64,000 nt of DNA, taken from NCBI GenBank assembly GCA_046349215.1, contig JAXMCV010000003.1, positions 372,001 to 436,000 on the forward strand, read 5' to 3'. The DNA comes from JAJXWB01 sp046349215. GTDB lineage: Bacteria; Pseudomonadota; Alphaproteobacteria; Rhizobiales; Beijerinckiaceae. The notes under the pieces were generated by a model. The model saw only the letters and a program-made list of their open reading frames with translations, ran no database searches and was not told the DNA's origin. The position numbers and the translations under genes were made by a program. The stretch's first letter is position 1; each line of letters opens with the position of its first letter. Of this stretch, positions 8,701-16,591 are shown in pieces.

Positions 8701-9525
8701 ATGAAGGCCGCAGCGCTCGGCGCGCATACGTTCGGCTTCATATGGAGCCACTCGCCCGAGGCGGCCTTCGCGGCCATCGCCGCGCGGGGTTGCACATGCG
8801 TGCAATTGATGGCGACGCCGCCGCACTTCGATCCGTGGCGAACGGACGCCGCGCGGACGAGAGCGCTGCGCGACGCCTTGTCGAAGAATTCCCTGTCCTT
8901 GCTGGCGCTCGACCTCGCCAGCAACGACGTCAATCTCGCAAGTCCGTCGGCCGACGTGCGCGCCTTCGCGGTGGCGGCTTACGCGGAAGCGATCGCGCGC
9001 GCTGTCGAACTGGGCGCGCCCGCCGTCTGCATCGGCTCCGGCCGGCGGCATGCGTTGTTTCCCGGCGCCGACGCTAAATTGATGGATGATTTCCGGCGCG
9101 CCTTCGCAGACGTGCAAGCGCATGCTGCACGCGCCGGCGTCGGTCTCGCGCTGGAAAATCATCCGCAGGGTCTGCTAGCGCGCGCCGATGCGATCGACGC
9201 ATTTCTCGCAGCGGAAGGCTACGACGACATCGGAATCATCTACGACGTCGCCAATGCGTTCGCGGCAGGCGAGGAGCCTGCGGACGGCGTCGCGCGTCTC
9301 GCAACGCGCCTGAGCATCGTGCATCTCTCGGACAGCCCGCGCGGCGGATGGCGCCACGACCCGATCGGGAGAGGCGATGTCGACTTCCGCAGCGTCGGCG
9401 CCGCGCTGGAAGCGGTCGGCTTCGCAGGACCGGTCGTCCTCGAGATCATCGCCGACGATCCGGCGCAGGGCATAGCGGACGGCTTGGCCGAACTCGCGCG
9501 CGCCGGATGGACATTTCCGAAATGA
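8701..9525 (+). CDS. Sugar phosphate isomerase/epimerase family TIM-barrel protein
   Basis: A 274-residue TIM barrel of the AP-endonuclease-2/xylose-isomerase-like family, which includes IolE, hydroxypyruvate isomerase and 3-dehydroshikimate dehydratases. The expected divalent metal ligands can be seen at strand ends: Glu152 in ALENHPQ, Asp182 in IIYDVAN, His208 in IVHLSDS and Glu248 in VVLEII. The ATG lies one base after the epimerase stop, so the two are tightly linked. The family covers isomerases, epimerases and dehydratases, and sequence alone does not decide which; with an AroE-like enzyme in the same locus a hydroaromatic or cyclitol substrate is plausible. Confidence 0.87.
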   Translation: MKAAALGAHTFGFIWSHSPEAAFAAIAARGCTCVQLMATPPHFDPWRTDAARTRALRDALSKNSLSLLALDLASNDVNLASPSADVRAFAVAAYAEAIARAVELGAPAVCIGSGRRHALFPGADAKLMDDFRRAFADVQAHAARAGVGLALENHPQGLLARADAIDAFLAAEGYDDIGIIYDVANAFAAGEEPADGVARLATRLSIVHLSDSPRGGWRHDPIGRGDVDFRSVGAALEAVGFAGPVVLEIIADDPAQGIADGLAELARAGWTFPK

Positions 9526-9547
9526 AGACTTCGGCAGGAGGATCGCC

Positions 9548-11251
9548 ATGACGGCGCAACGCAGTCGCGAATGCGATGTACTGGTTCTGGGTTCCGGCGT
9601 CGGCGGACTGTCGACGGCCATCGTGGCGCGCAAGCACGGCCTCGACTGCATCATTGCCGAGAAGGAACCGGTCTTCGGCGGCACCACGGCCTTTTCCGGC
9701 GGCGTCTTGTGGATCCCCGGCAATCGCCATTGCAGGCATCTCGCGCCGAACGACACGCGCGAGGCGGCGCGCGAATATCTGAAGAACGAGACCGGCAATT
9801 TCTATCAGGCCGAAGCGGTCGAGGCGCTGCTCGACAAGGGGCCGGAAATGCTCGACTGGTTCGAGCGCGAGACCGAAGCGAAATTCGTCCCCACCCTCTA
9901 TCCCGACTATCACCCAACCGTCGGCGGCGGCGTCGATGTCGGCCGCTCGGTGCTCGCCGCGCCCTACGATTCGTCGGTGCTGGGACCGGACCTGCATCGT
10001 CTGCGGCCCGCGCTGTCGACGATCACCTTCATCGGCATGATGTTCAATTCGTCCAACGCCGATCTCAAGCATTTCTTCAACGCGACGAAATCGCTGACGT
10101 CGTTCCTCTACGTCGCCAGGCGCCTCGCCCTGCACATGAAGGACCTGGCGATCTATCGCCGCGGCGTGCAGGTCACGAGCGGCAATGCGCTGGTCGCGCG
10201 TCTTGCGAAGACCGCCCTCGACCTGAAGATCCCGCTGCTGACATCGACCGGCGGAAAGCGGCTTCTCGTCGAGAACGGCGCCGTGACGGGCGCGATTCTC
10301 GAGGACAAGGACGGCGAGATCGCGGTCAAGGCGCGCAGGGCCGTCGTTCTGGCCTGCGGCGGCTTTCCGCACGATCTCGAACGCCTGAAGAAAGCCTATC
10401 CGCATGTCGCGCGCGGCGGCGAACACGTGTCGCCGACGCCGGAAGGCAATACAGGCGACGGCGTGAAGCTCGGCGAACAGGCCGGCGGCCGCTGCGAATT
10501 GCGCTTCCCCAGCGCGGCCGCCTGGATGCCTGTGTCGCGCGTGCCGCGCCGCGACGGCTCGTTCGGCGCCTTCCCGCACCTGCTCGACCGCTACAAGCCC
10601 GGCGTGATCGCCGTCACGCGCAAGGGCGTGCGCTTCTGCAACGAATCCGAATCCTACCACGATGTCGGCGCCGCGATGATCGCGGCCTGCGAAGGCGAGT
10701 CGGAGACCGCCGCCTGGCTGATCGCCGATCACCCGACCATCCGCAAATATGGGCTCGGCTACGCCAAGCCGGCGCCGGTGCCGCTGCAGCCGCATCTGGC
10801 GAGCGGCTATCTCGCGAAGGGCGCCACCCTGCGCGAGCTCGCAGACAAGGCCGGCATCGACGGCGCCGCGCTCGAAAGAACGGTCGCCGACTACAATGCC
10901 GGCGCACGAAGGGGCGAGGACGCGCAATTCGGTCGCGGCTCGACCTCGTTCAACCGCTATCTCGCCGATCCCGAGCGGAAGCCGAACCCCTGCGTCGGCC
11001 CGATCGAGAAGGGACCGTTCTACGCGCTGAAGATCGTCATGGGCGATCTCGGCAGCTTCGACGGCCTGACGACCGACGTGTCCGGGCAGATGCTGAACGA
11101 GTCCGGTCAGCCGATTTCCGGCCTCTATGCCGTCGGCAACGATCGCGCCAGCATGATGGGCGGAAATTATCCGGGTGCCGGCATCACGCTCGGCCCGATC
11201 ATGACCTTCGGCTATATCGCCGGCCGCAAGCTGGCCGGCGTCGCAGATTGA
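9548..11251 (+). CDS. FAD-binding dehydrogenase (3-ketosteroid dehydrogenase/fumarate reductase flavoprotein family)
   Basis: A 567-residue flavoprotein. The FAD-binding motif is VLGSGVGGLSTA near the N-terminus, with an acidic residue ending the second strand (IIAEKE) and the phosphate-contacting GGTTAFSGGVLWIPGN. The C-terminal FAD motif GLYAVGNDRASMMGGNYPGAG is also typical. Family members dehydrogenate ring C-C bonds (3-oxosteroids) or reduce fumarate. An AGGAG site precedes the ATG. Placed after a sugar-type dehydrogenase, an epimerase and an isomerase, it probably desaturates the ring of the pathway intermediate; the steroid name should not be carried over without testing. Confidence 0.88.
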   Translation: MTAQRSRECDVLVLGSGVGGLSTAIVARKHGLDCIIAEKEPVFGGTTAFSGGVLWIPGNRHCRHLAPNDTREAAREYLKNETGNFYQAEAVEALLDKGPEMLDWFERETEAKFVPTLYPDYHPTVGGGVDVGRSVLAAPYDSSVLGPDLHRLRPALSTITFIGMMFNSSNADLKHFFNATKSLTSFLYVARRLALHMKDLAIYRRGVQVTSGNALVARLAKTALDLKIPLLTSTGGKRLLVENGAVTGAILEDKDGEIAVKARRAVVLACGGFPHDLERLKKAYPHVARGGEHVSPTPEGNTGDGVKLGEQAGGRCELRFPSAAAWMPVSRVPRRDGSFGAFPHLLDRYKPGVIAVTRKGVRFCNESESYHDVGAAMIAACEGESETAAWLIADHPTIRKYGLGYAKPAPVPLQPHLASGYLAKGATLRELADKAGIDGAALERTVADYNAGARRGEDAQFGRGSTSFNRYLADPERKPNPCVGPIEKGPFYALKIVMGDLGSFDGLTTDVSGQMLNESGQPISGLYAVGNDRASMMGGNYPGAGITLGPIMTFGYIAGRKLAGVAD

Positions 11252-11265
11252 GCGAGGAGCGAAGA

Positions 11266-11619
11266 ATGTATCCGGACAAGCCCGTCGTCGACCTGCGCGT
11301 CTATACGATCCGCCTGCGCAGGATGGCGGAATTCATCGACGTGTTCGACCGTCTCGCCATGCCCGTGCAGATCAAATATCTCGGCCTGCCGCTCGGCATG
11401 TACACCAGCGCCGTCGGCGCGCTGAACCAGGTCGTGCATCTCTGGGGCTTCGACGACATGGGCGCCTTCGAGGCCGCGCATGCCGCGCGCGACAAGGACC
11501 CTGATTGGCCCGCCTATCTCAAGGCGTCGGCCGACCTGATCGTCGCGCAGGAGACGCGCCTCATTCGTCGCGTCGACATGCCCTTCGTCCGCGCTCATCT
11601 GGCGGGAGCCGATAAATGA
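11266..11619 (+). CDS. NIPSNAP-family protein
   Basis: A 117-residue protein with a single ferredoxin-like alpha/beta domain of the NIPSNAP/dimeric alpha-beta barrel kind (LRVYTIRLRRMAEF at the start, VHLWGFDDMGAFEAA in the middle). Its biochemical role is unknown in most bacteria; it often accompanies catabolic dehydrogenases. It lies 14 bp after the flavoprotein with a GAGGAG ribosome site, and its stop overlaps the ATG of the following SDR (ATGA). It may be an accessory or small isomerase-like enzyme for the pathway; that is inference. Confidence 0.8.
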   Translation: MYPDKPVVDLRVYTIRLRRMAEFIDVFDRLAMPVQIKYLGLPLGMYTSAVGALNQVVHLWGFDDMGAFEAAHAARDKDPDWPAYLKASADLIVAQETRLIRRVDMPFVRAHLAGADK

Positions 11620-12413
11620 GCGGCGACTGGCTGGGCCTGTCCGGCAAGACGGTCGTCGTGACAGGCGCGGGCGGCGGCATCGGACGTTCGATGGCCGTCA
11701 ATTTCGCGAAGGCCGGCGCCCGCATCGTCCTGCTCGATCGCAGCGAAGCGGAAGCGAACGAGAGCGCGTCGGACGTCCGGCAGGCCGGCGGCGCCGCGCA
11801 TGTCGCCGCCTGCGACGTGTCCGATCCGCAGAGCGTCGCAGCGGCGGCCGCCGTGTCGCTGGCCGCCTTCGGCCCGGCCGACATTCTCGTCAACAATGCG
11901 GCGCTGCTGCGTCCCGGTTCGCTCGACACATTGTCGTTTGCCGAATGGAATGCGCTGCTGTCGGTCAATCTCACCGGCTATTTCCTGTGCGCGCAGGCTT
12001 TCGGCGCACAGATGCGCGCGAAGGGCGGCGGCGCCATCGTGCATGTCGCCTCGATCTCCGGCTCGCATCCGCAAGCCGCCAGCGGCGCCTACAGCGTCAG
12101 CAAGGCCGGCATAATCATGCTTTCTCGCCAGATCGCCGTGGAATGGGGACCCTCCGGCGTGCGCAGCAACGTCGTCAGCCCCGGCATGGTCGAGACGCCG
12201 ATGAGCCGGCCATTCTACGAGACGCCGGGCGTGCGCGAGAAACGCAGCGCCGTCGTGCCGATGCGCCGCATCGCGCAGCCGCAGGACATGGCGGACGCAG
12301 CTTTGTTCCTGGCGAGCGAACGCGCGTCCTATGTCACCGGCGAGGAAATCCTCGTCGACGGCGGCTACGGCCGCATGATCATGAACATGATTCCGCGGCC
12401 GGGATACGATTGA
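11616..12413 (+). CDS. Short-chain dehydrogenase/reductase, last gene of the rightward catabolic operon
   Basis: A 265-residue classical SDR with cofactor motif TGAGGGIG, structural motif NNAA, catalytic serine in ASISGS and catalytic YSVSK. The N-terminal part contains LLDRSEAEA at the second strand, where an acidic residue suggests NAD rather than NADP. Translation is coupled to the NIPSNAP gene by a 4-bp overlap. It oxidises or reduces an alcohol/ketone of the pathway. The stop codon directly abuts that of a convergent SDR on the other strand. Confidence 0.88.
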   Translation: MSGDWLGLSGKTVVVTGAGGGIGRSMAVNFAKAGARIVLLDRSEAEANESASDVRQAGGAAHVAACDVSDPQSVAAAAAVSLAAFGPADILVNNAALLRPGSLDTLSFAEWNALLSVNLTGYFLCAQAFGAQMRAKGGGAIVHVASISGSHPQAASGAYSVSKAGIIMLSRQIAVEWGPSGVRSNVVSPGMVETPMSRPFYETPGVREKRSAVVPMRRIAQPQDMADAALFLASERASYVTGEEILVDGGYGRMIMNMIPRPGYD

Positions 12414-13151
12414 TCAATACGTCGCGCGGCCGCCCGTCAGGTCGAACGTGAAGCCGGTCGTGAAGCTGCATTTCGGGCTCGCGACGAACGCGACCATCTC
12501 GGCGATCTCGTCGATCCGCACGAAGCGACCCATCGGAATCTTGGCTTTCATCGAGGCGATATGTTCCGGTGTCATCTCCCGCATCAATTCCGTCTCGGCC
12601 ATGGCGGAGGCGATGCAATTGACGGTCACGCCGTCCTGCACGACTTCCTTGGCGAGCGCCTTGGAAAAAGCGATCACGCCGGCCTTCGACGCCGAATAGG
12701 GCGCGATGAACGGCACGCCTTCCTTGCCGGCGATCGAGGCCACGTTGACGATGCGGCCGTAGCCATTGTCACGCATGTGCTGAATGACTGCGTGGCAGCA
12801 GTTGAATACACCGGTCATATTGACCGCAACGACGCGGTCCCATTCGTCGCTGCAATACTCCCAGACCGGCTTCACGGGACCGTTCACGCCTGCGTTGTTG
12901 ACCATGATCTCGATCCGACCGACTTTCGCCATGGCGTTAACGAAGGCGGCCTTTGCTTGTGCGAGATCCGAAACATCCACTTTGCACACGGCCCGCGGCT
13001 CGAAGCCCGCCTCCCTAGGGTCGAATAATTCTGGCGCTATGTCCCAACCGATCACCCGGCATCCGTCCGCAGCAAGTCGCGCAGCGACGCCGCAGCCTAT
13101 GCCTCGAGCGAACCCAGTTACGATCGCCGTCTGACCGTCAAGACGTCCCAT
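12414..13151 (-). CDS. Short-chain dehydrogenase/reductase (acetoacetyl-CoA reductase/FabG-like)
   Basis: A 245-residue classical SDR with TGFARGIG, NNAG, catalytic serine in ASIAGK and YSASK. The C-terminal FTTGFTFDLTGGRATY is of the FabG type. I chose the ATG at 13151 (MGRLDGQTAIVTG) because the family N-terminus begins there; the longer frame to 13223 has no recognisable sequence. It converges on the SDR of the catabolic operon with adjacent stops. Upstream lie non-coding DNA and a dead insertion sequence, so it may have been brought to this site or may have lost its upstream partner. Confidence 0.85.
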   Translation of the reverse strand: MGRLDGQTAIVTGFARGIGCGVAARLAADGCRVIGWDIAPELFDPREAGFEPRAVCKVDVSDLAQAKAAFVNAMAKVGRIEIMVNNAGVNGPVKPVWEYCSDEWDRVVAVNMTGVFNCCHAVIQHMRDNGYGRIVNVASIAGKEGVPFIAPYSASKAGVIAFSKALAKEVVQDGVTVNCIASAMAETELMREMTPEHIASMKAKIPMGRFVRIDEIAEMVAFVASPKCSFTTGFTFDLTGGRATY

Positions 13152-13434
13152 CTGGCGCCCAAAGCAGGAGTGACAAGGTTCGTCTATTGAACAGATAACA
13201 CTTGGTCGCGCAACCAACCCCAAGTCGATTGGTGCGCTGCCAGATAGCGACTCGCCGTGCTCTTCTTAGAGGCTCACAAGAAGCGGTCGGTCGTAACCAT
13301 CGCACGGCGGGTCGAATGTCTGCTTGTGGACATAGTGCGAAGGTCCATTCCTGGCGCATTGCAGCCGTCGTAAACTCACTTTCCTTGCGTCTCGTTCTTA
13401 GCGCAGACCGCCATCGCGTTCTGGGGCAGGGCGT
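13152..13434. other. About 280 bp without a recognisable gene
   Basis: This stretch is visibly less GC-rich than the flanking genes and only shadow-like frames cross it. It must contain the promoter of the leftward SDR. Its middle (about 13318-13360) carries the words ATGTCTGCTTGTGGACA and GTGCGAAGGTC, which remind me of short interspersed sequences often seen between genes in Bradyrhizobium-related genomes; this is memory of a pattern, not a match. Otherwise I see no tRNA, riboswitch or clear hairpin. Confidence 0.4.
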
Positions 13435-13443
13435 CGCAAGCGC

Positions 13444-13676
13444 TTGGTGCGCGAACGGGGTATGAGCGTCGCGCAGGCGTCGCGGGACTTTGATGTCCAC
13501 GAAAACGTTGGGGTGAGGGGGTTCGGCTCTGATCCCAAACAGGCTTTCCCGGGCCACGGGCAGCAGAAGCCCGAGCAGCTGGAGATCGAGCGTCTGCGGC
13601 GCGAAGGGACGAAGCTGAAGGCGGAGCGCGACATCCTAAAAAGGCCGCTGCCTACTTCGCGAAGGAGTCGATATGA
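13444..13676 (+). pseudogene. IS3-family transposase OrfA, degenerate
   Basis: The frame starts inside the protein at a sequence matching VRERG(M/V)SVAQA. After DVHENV about three codons expected in relatives (LRR before WVREF) are missing. At an A-run (CTAAAAAGG, about 13637) one base appears lost, so the reading changes from the expected KKAAAYFAKES into an unrelated frame. If the base is restored, the frame would end at a TGA overlapping the OrfB ATG, as in intact IS3 elements. IS3 elements use programmed -1 frameshifting at A-rich sites, so the A-run could also be a relic of that site. Confidence 0.75.
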
Positions 13677-13867
13677 AGTTCGGCTTTATCGCGAAGCACC
13701 GTTCGATCCGGCCCGTGGCATGGCTATGCGAAGCGCTGGGCGTGTCGAGATCCGGGTTCCACGCGTGGCTGCGTCGCGGACCGAGCGCCCGGACGATGGC
13801 CGACGAGGACCTGATGGCAAAGGTGCGGACGAGCTTCATCGCCAGCGCCCGCACCTACGGCGCGCGA
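13673..13867 (+). pseudogene. IS3-family transposase OrfB, N-terminal fragment
   Basis: From the ATG at 13673 about 65 residues match the start of IS3 OrfB: ALGVSRSGFHAWL, a helix-turn-helix-like segment, followed by VRTSFIASARTYGAR. After the arginine codon at 13865 similarity ends abruptly; the frame continues for about 28 unrelated codons to 13951. The rve/DDE integrase domain (about 200 residues) is absent, so the protein is inactive. Confidence 0.75.
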
Positions 13868-13954
13868 CTCCCATCGATGCACACGAAGAAAGCTGTGTTC
13901 ACCCGGACGCCCATCAGGCTGGCAGCTTCTCTTCCGCGCCCCAGCGAATGAATT

Positions 13955-13990
13955 AGGTAAGCTATATATTGCAAAGGTAAGCTATCTATT
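13955..13990. repeat. 16-bp direct repeat at the IS/comM junction
   Basis: AGGTAAGCTATATATT (13955-13970) and AGGTAAGCTATCTATT (13975-13990) differ at one base and are separated by GCAA, a 20-bp period. They are AT-rich in a GC-rich neighbourhood and end just where comM similarity starts. They may be a recombination scar or the end of an unidentified element. Confidence 0.7.
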
Positions 13991-13995
13991 AGACG

Positions 13996-14685
13996 TCCAC
14001 ACCCGGCGAGATTTCGCTCGCCCATCACGGCGTACTCTTTCTCGACGAATTGCCGGAGTTCCAGCCTCAGGTGCTGGATTCGCTGCGCCAGCCGATGGAG
14101 ACGGGCGAAGTGGCGATCGCCCGCGCCAATCATCGCATCGTCTATCCCGCACGCTTCCAGCTGGTCGCCGCAATGAACCCGTGCCGCTGCGGGCATGCGC
14201 TCGATCCGGGCTATTCCTGCGGGCGCGGGCCCGTGCAGCGCTGCGCCTCGCAATACCAGGCCCGCCTGTCGGGGCCGCTGCTCGACCGGATCGACCTGCA
14301 GATAGAGGTTCCCGCCGTTTCCGCGGCCGATCTCATCCTGCCGGCGCCGACGGAAGGCTCGACGGAAGTCGCCCGCCGCGTCGCCGCCGCGCGCGCCCGG
14401 CAGGCCGAGCGCTATTCGGCGATCGGGCTTTCGGGCGTCACAACCAACGCCGCCGCGACCACCCGCGCCATCGAGGACCTCGCCGCGCCCGACGCCAGCG
14501 CGCAGGCGCTGGTGCGGGAAGCCGCCGAGCGGTTCGCACTGTCGGCGCGCGGCTATCACCGCGTTCTCAAGCTCGCGCGCACCATCGCCGATCTCGACGG
14601 TTCGACCGCCGTGCGCCGTCCGCACCTGGCCGAGGCGCTCGCCTACCGGACGGGCCTGGACCGCAGGTCGAGCGTGGCGGCCTAG
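13996..14685 (+). pseudogene. Truncated comM / YifB-type Mg-chelatase-like AAA+ protein, C-terminal part
   Basis: Reading from 13996 gives TPGEISLAHHGVLFLDELPEF, the Walker B region of the ComM/YifB family, then METGEVAIARA, the CRCG motif AMNPCRCG, and the C-terminal Mg_chelatase_C domain, ending normally. About 230 of the roughly 510 residues remain; the N-terminal Lon-like domain and Walker A are missing. An in-frame TAG lies at 13990-13992, directly before the homology, and the direct repeat and IS remnant replace the missing front. ComM is a helicase that aids natural transformation recombination. A TTG at 14050 could in principle start a fragment, but without Walker A it would not be functional. 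Confidence 0.85.
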
Positions 14686-14774
14686 GCCGTTCCGACCCGC
14701 AATCGCAAGCCTTTCTTCACCATGAGCGTTCATCCTGACCGCTGCGCCGGGTTCCGGCGCGCCGGACCGGATTC

Positions 14775-16529
14775 ATGATCGAAACTCTTCTGGCGGCGGG
14801 GATTGCCGTCGTCGCCGCGCTGATCGTGGGCTTCGCCTTCGGGCGCCGGCTTGCCTTCGCGGAAAGCCGCTCCGACACGCTCGCCACGACAGTGCGCGAG
14901 TGCGAGCGGCTGCGCGACGAGGTATGGGAACTGAAGGCAGCCGCCGCCGCCGGCGAACGCGCCGAAGCCGCCAGCGAAGCGAAGTCGCGGTTCCTCGCCA
15001 CCGTCAGCCACGAGATTCGCACGCCGCTCAACGGCATTCTCGGCATGACCGATCTCCTGTCCTCCATGCCGCTGGAGGCGGAGGCGCAATCCTATCTGGC
15101 GGCCATCCGCACGTCGGGCGTGGCGCTGACCAACCTCATCGACGAAATCCTGGACTTCTCGCGCATCGAGGCCGGTCGTCTCGACCTCGAAAGCGCGCCG
15201 TTCGAAATCGCGCCGCTGGTGGAGGGCGTGATTGAACTTCTGGCGCCGCGCGCGCAGGGCAAGGGCATCGAGATTGCAGCGGCGATTGCGGCCGACGTTC
15301 CGGCGCGCGTGACGGGCGATGCGGCGCGGCTGCGCCAGATTCTCATCAATCTCGCCGGCAATGCCGTGAAATTCACCGAAGCCGGCGGCGTCGGCCTGCG
15401 CGTCGAGGCGGGCTTCGGCGGCGCGCTCGTGTTTCGGGTCGAGGACACCGGACCCGGCGTCCCCGAGGGTCGTCGTGCGGCGATCTTCGACGAGTTCGAG
15501 CGTGGCGACGGTTCCGCGAGCGCCGCGCATGGCGGCGCCGGCCTCGGGCTGGCGATTTCCCGGGCGCTCGCCAAGCTCATGGGCGGCGCGCTGGAACTCG
15601 AGAAATCCGACGCCGCCGGCTCGACCTTCATACTCACCCTGCCGCTCGAAGCCGAACCGGTCGCAAGCAAGGACAGTCGCTCGCTGGAAGGCAGGCGCGC
15701 CTTGATCGTCGCGCATTCGCGCTTCGAGGCGCCCTATCTCGGCGAAAGGCTCGCCGCGGTCGGCGCGACCGTCGAACGCGCCGAGGGCGAAGACGAGGCC
15801 ATGCTGTCGCTCGCCCAGAATGCGGCGCCTGAAGTGGTGATCGTCGATTGCGCGCTCGGCGAACGGGCCGCGCGCCGCATCGCCGACGCGGCGCGCGCCG
15901 CACATGCCGGTCGCACGCTCGTGCTGGTCTCGCCGTTCGAACGGCGCACGATCGGCCAGAACGTGCTGGGCGCGTTCGACGGCTGGCTCGTAAAGCCAGT
16001 CCGCCACGCCTCGCTGCTGGCGCGGCTGAACGATGGCCTCGCGAATGCGCAGGGCGCGAGCGCGCTCGCGCGCACAGCGGCGCCCGCGCGCCAGAGCCTG
16101 CGCGGATTGCGCGTTCTGGTCGCCGAGGACAACGACATCAACGCGCTGATCGCCCAGAGATGCCTGGAGCGCGCGGGCGCAATGGCCGAACGCGTGGTGG
16201 ACGGGCTCGCCGCCGTCTCGGAAGTCGAGGAAGCGGCGCAGGGAAGACGAACCCCTTTCGACGCCATCCTGCTCGACATACGGATGCCGCGGCTCGACGG
16301 ACTGGCTGCCGCCCGGCGCATCCGCACGCTGCAGGCGACGTTGGGCGCGCCGGCGACGCCGCTGATCGCGCTGACCGCCAATGCGGCCGGCGAGGATCGC
16401 ACGGCGGCGCTCGATGCGGGCTTCGCTGATTTCATTGTCAAGCCGTTCGAGGCCGATGCGCTGGTGGAGTCCATCGCCCGGGTCTGCTCCGCCCGGCGCG
16501 ACCCGCAATTGCGCGCCCGGGACAATTGA
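14775..16529 (+). CDS. Hybrid sensor histidine kinase with two receiver domains
   Basis: A 584-residue kinase. One N-terminal membrane helix (residues about 3-23) is followed by a short coiled-coil-like linker, HisKA with the phosphorylated His79 in ATVSHEIRTPLNG, and HATPase_c with NLAGNAVKF, DTGPGVP and GGAGLGLAI. A first receiver-like domain (about 300-420) has VVIVDCALG but lacks the full acidic pocket and looks degenerate. A second, intact receiver (about 430-570) has AEDNDIN, phospho-acceptor Asp501 in LLDIRMPRLDG, LTANA and KPF. There is no periplasmic sensor domain, so it probably senses through its membrane segment or a partner. No cognate output regulator is adjacent. Confidence 0.9.
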   Translation: MIETLLAAGIAVVAALIVGFAFGRRLAFAESRSDTLATTVRECERLRDEVWELKAAAAAGERAEAASEAKSRFLATVSHEIRTPLNGILGMTDLLSSMPLEAEAQSYLAAIRTSGVALTNLIDEILDFSRIEAGRLDLESAPFEIAPLVEGVIELLAPRAQGKGIEIAAAIAADVPARVTGDAARLRQILINLAGNAVKFTEAGGVGLRVEAGFGGALVFRVEDTGPGVPEGRRAAIFDEFERGDGSASAAHGGAGLGLAISRALAKLMGGALELEKSDAAGSTFILTLPLEAEPVASKDSRSLEGRRALIVAHSRFEAPYLGERLAAVGATVERAEGEDEAMLSLAQNAAPEVVIVDCALGERAARRIADAARAAHAGRTLVLVSPFERRTIGQNVLGAFDGWLVKPVRHASLLARLNDGLANAQGASALARTAAPARQSLRGLRVLVAEDNDINALIAQRCLERAGAMAERVVDGLAAVSEVEEAAQGRRTPFDAILLDIRMPRLDGLAAARRIRTLQATLGAPATPLIALTANAAGEDRTAALDAGFADFIVKPFEADALVESIARVCSARRDPQLRARDN

Positions 16530-16591
16530 ACCGTCACATTGCCGTTGGCAAAAGATGCGATTGCCGTCTCGATAGAGACGAGGTGATTCGC

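Larger units (their letters stand above)
13435..13867 (+). mobile_element. Degenerate IS3-family insertion sequence remnant
   Basis: Remains of an IS3-type element with the usual two overlapping genes. The first carries SVAQASRDFDVHENV and EQLEIERLRREGTKLKAERD, typical of an OrfA with leucine-zipper-like C-terminus; the second begins MKFGFIAKHRSIRPVAWLCE and SRSGFHAWL, typical of OrfB before the DDE domain. The left end of OrfA, the whole DDE catalytic part of OrfB and both terminal inverted repeats are missing or unrecognisable. It cannot transpose. It sits against the truncated comM gene, whose front half is gone. Confidence 0.85.

Noticed and set aside
6603..8933. A 776-codon open frame on the minus strand
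   Set aside because: It lies antisense to well-recognised genes (Gfo/Idh, IclR, epimerase). Long antisense frames are expected in high-GC DNA; its translation is Arg/Ala/Gly-rich with no domain.
9571..11619. A 682-codon plus-strand frame overlapping the flavoprotein and containing NIPSNAP
   Set aside because: Its first 560 codons are an out-of-frame shadow of the flavoprotein; only the last 117 codons, from ATG 11266, are real.
14730..16508. A 592-codon minus-strand frame over the histidine kinase
   Set aside because: The plus-strand frame has all kinase and receiver motifs; the antisense frame has none.
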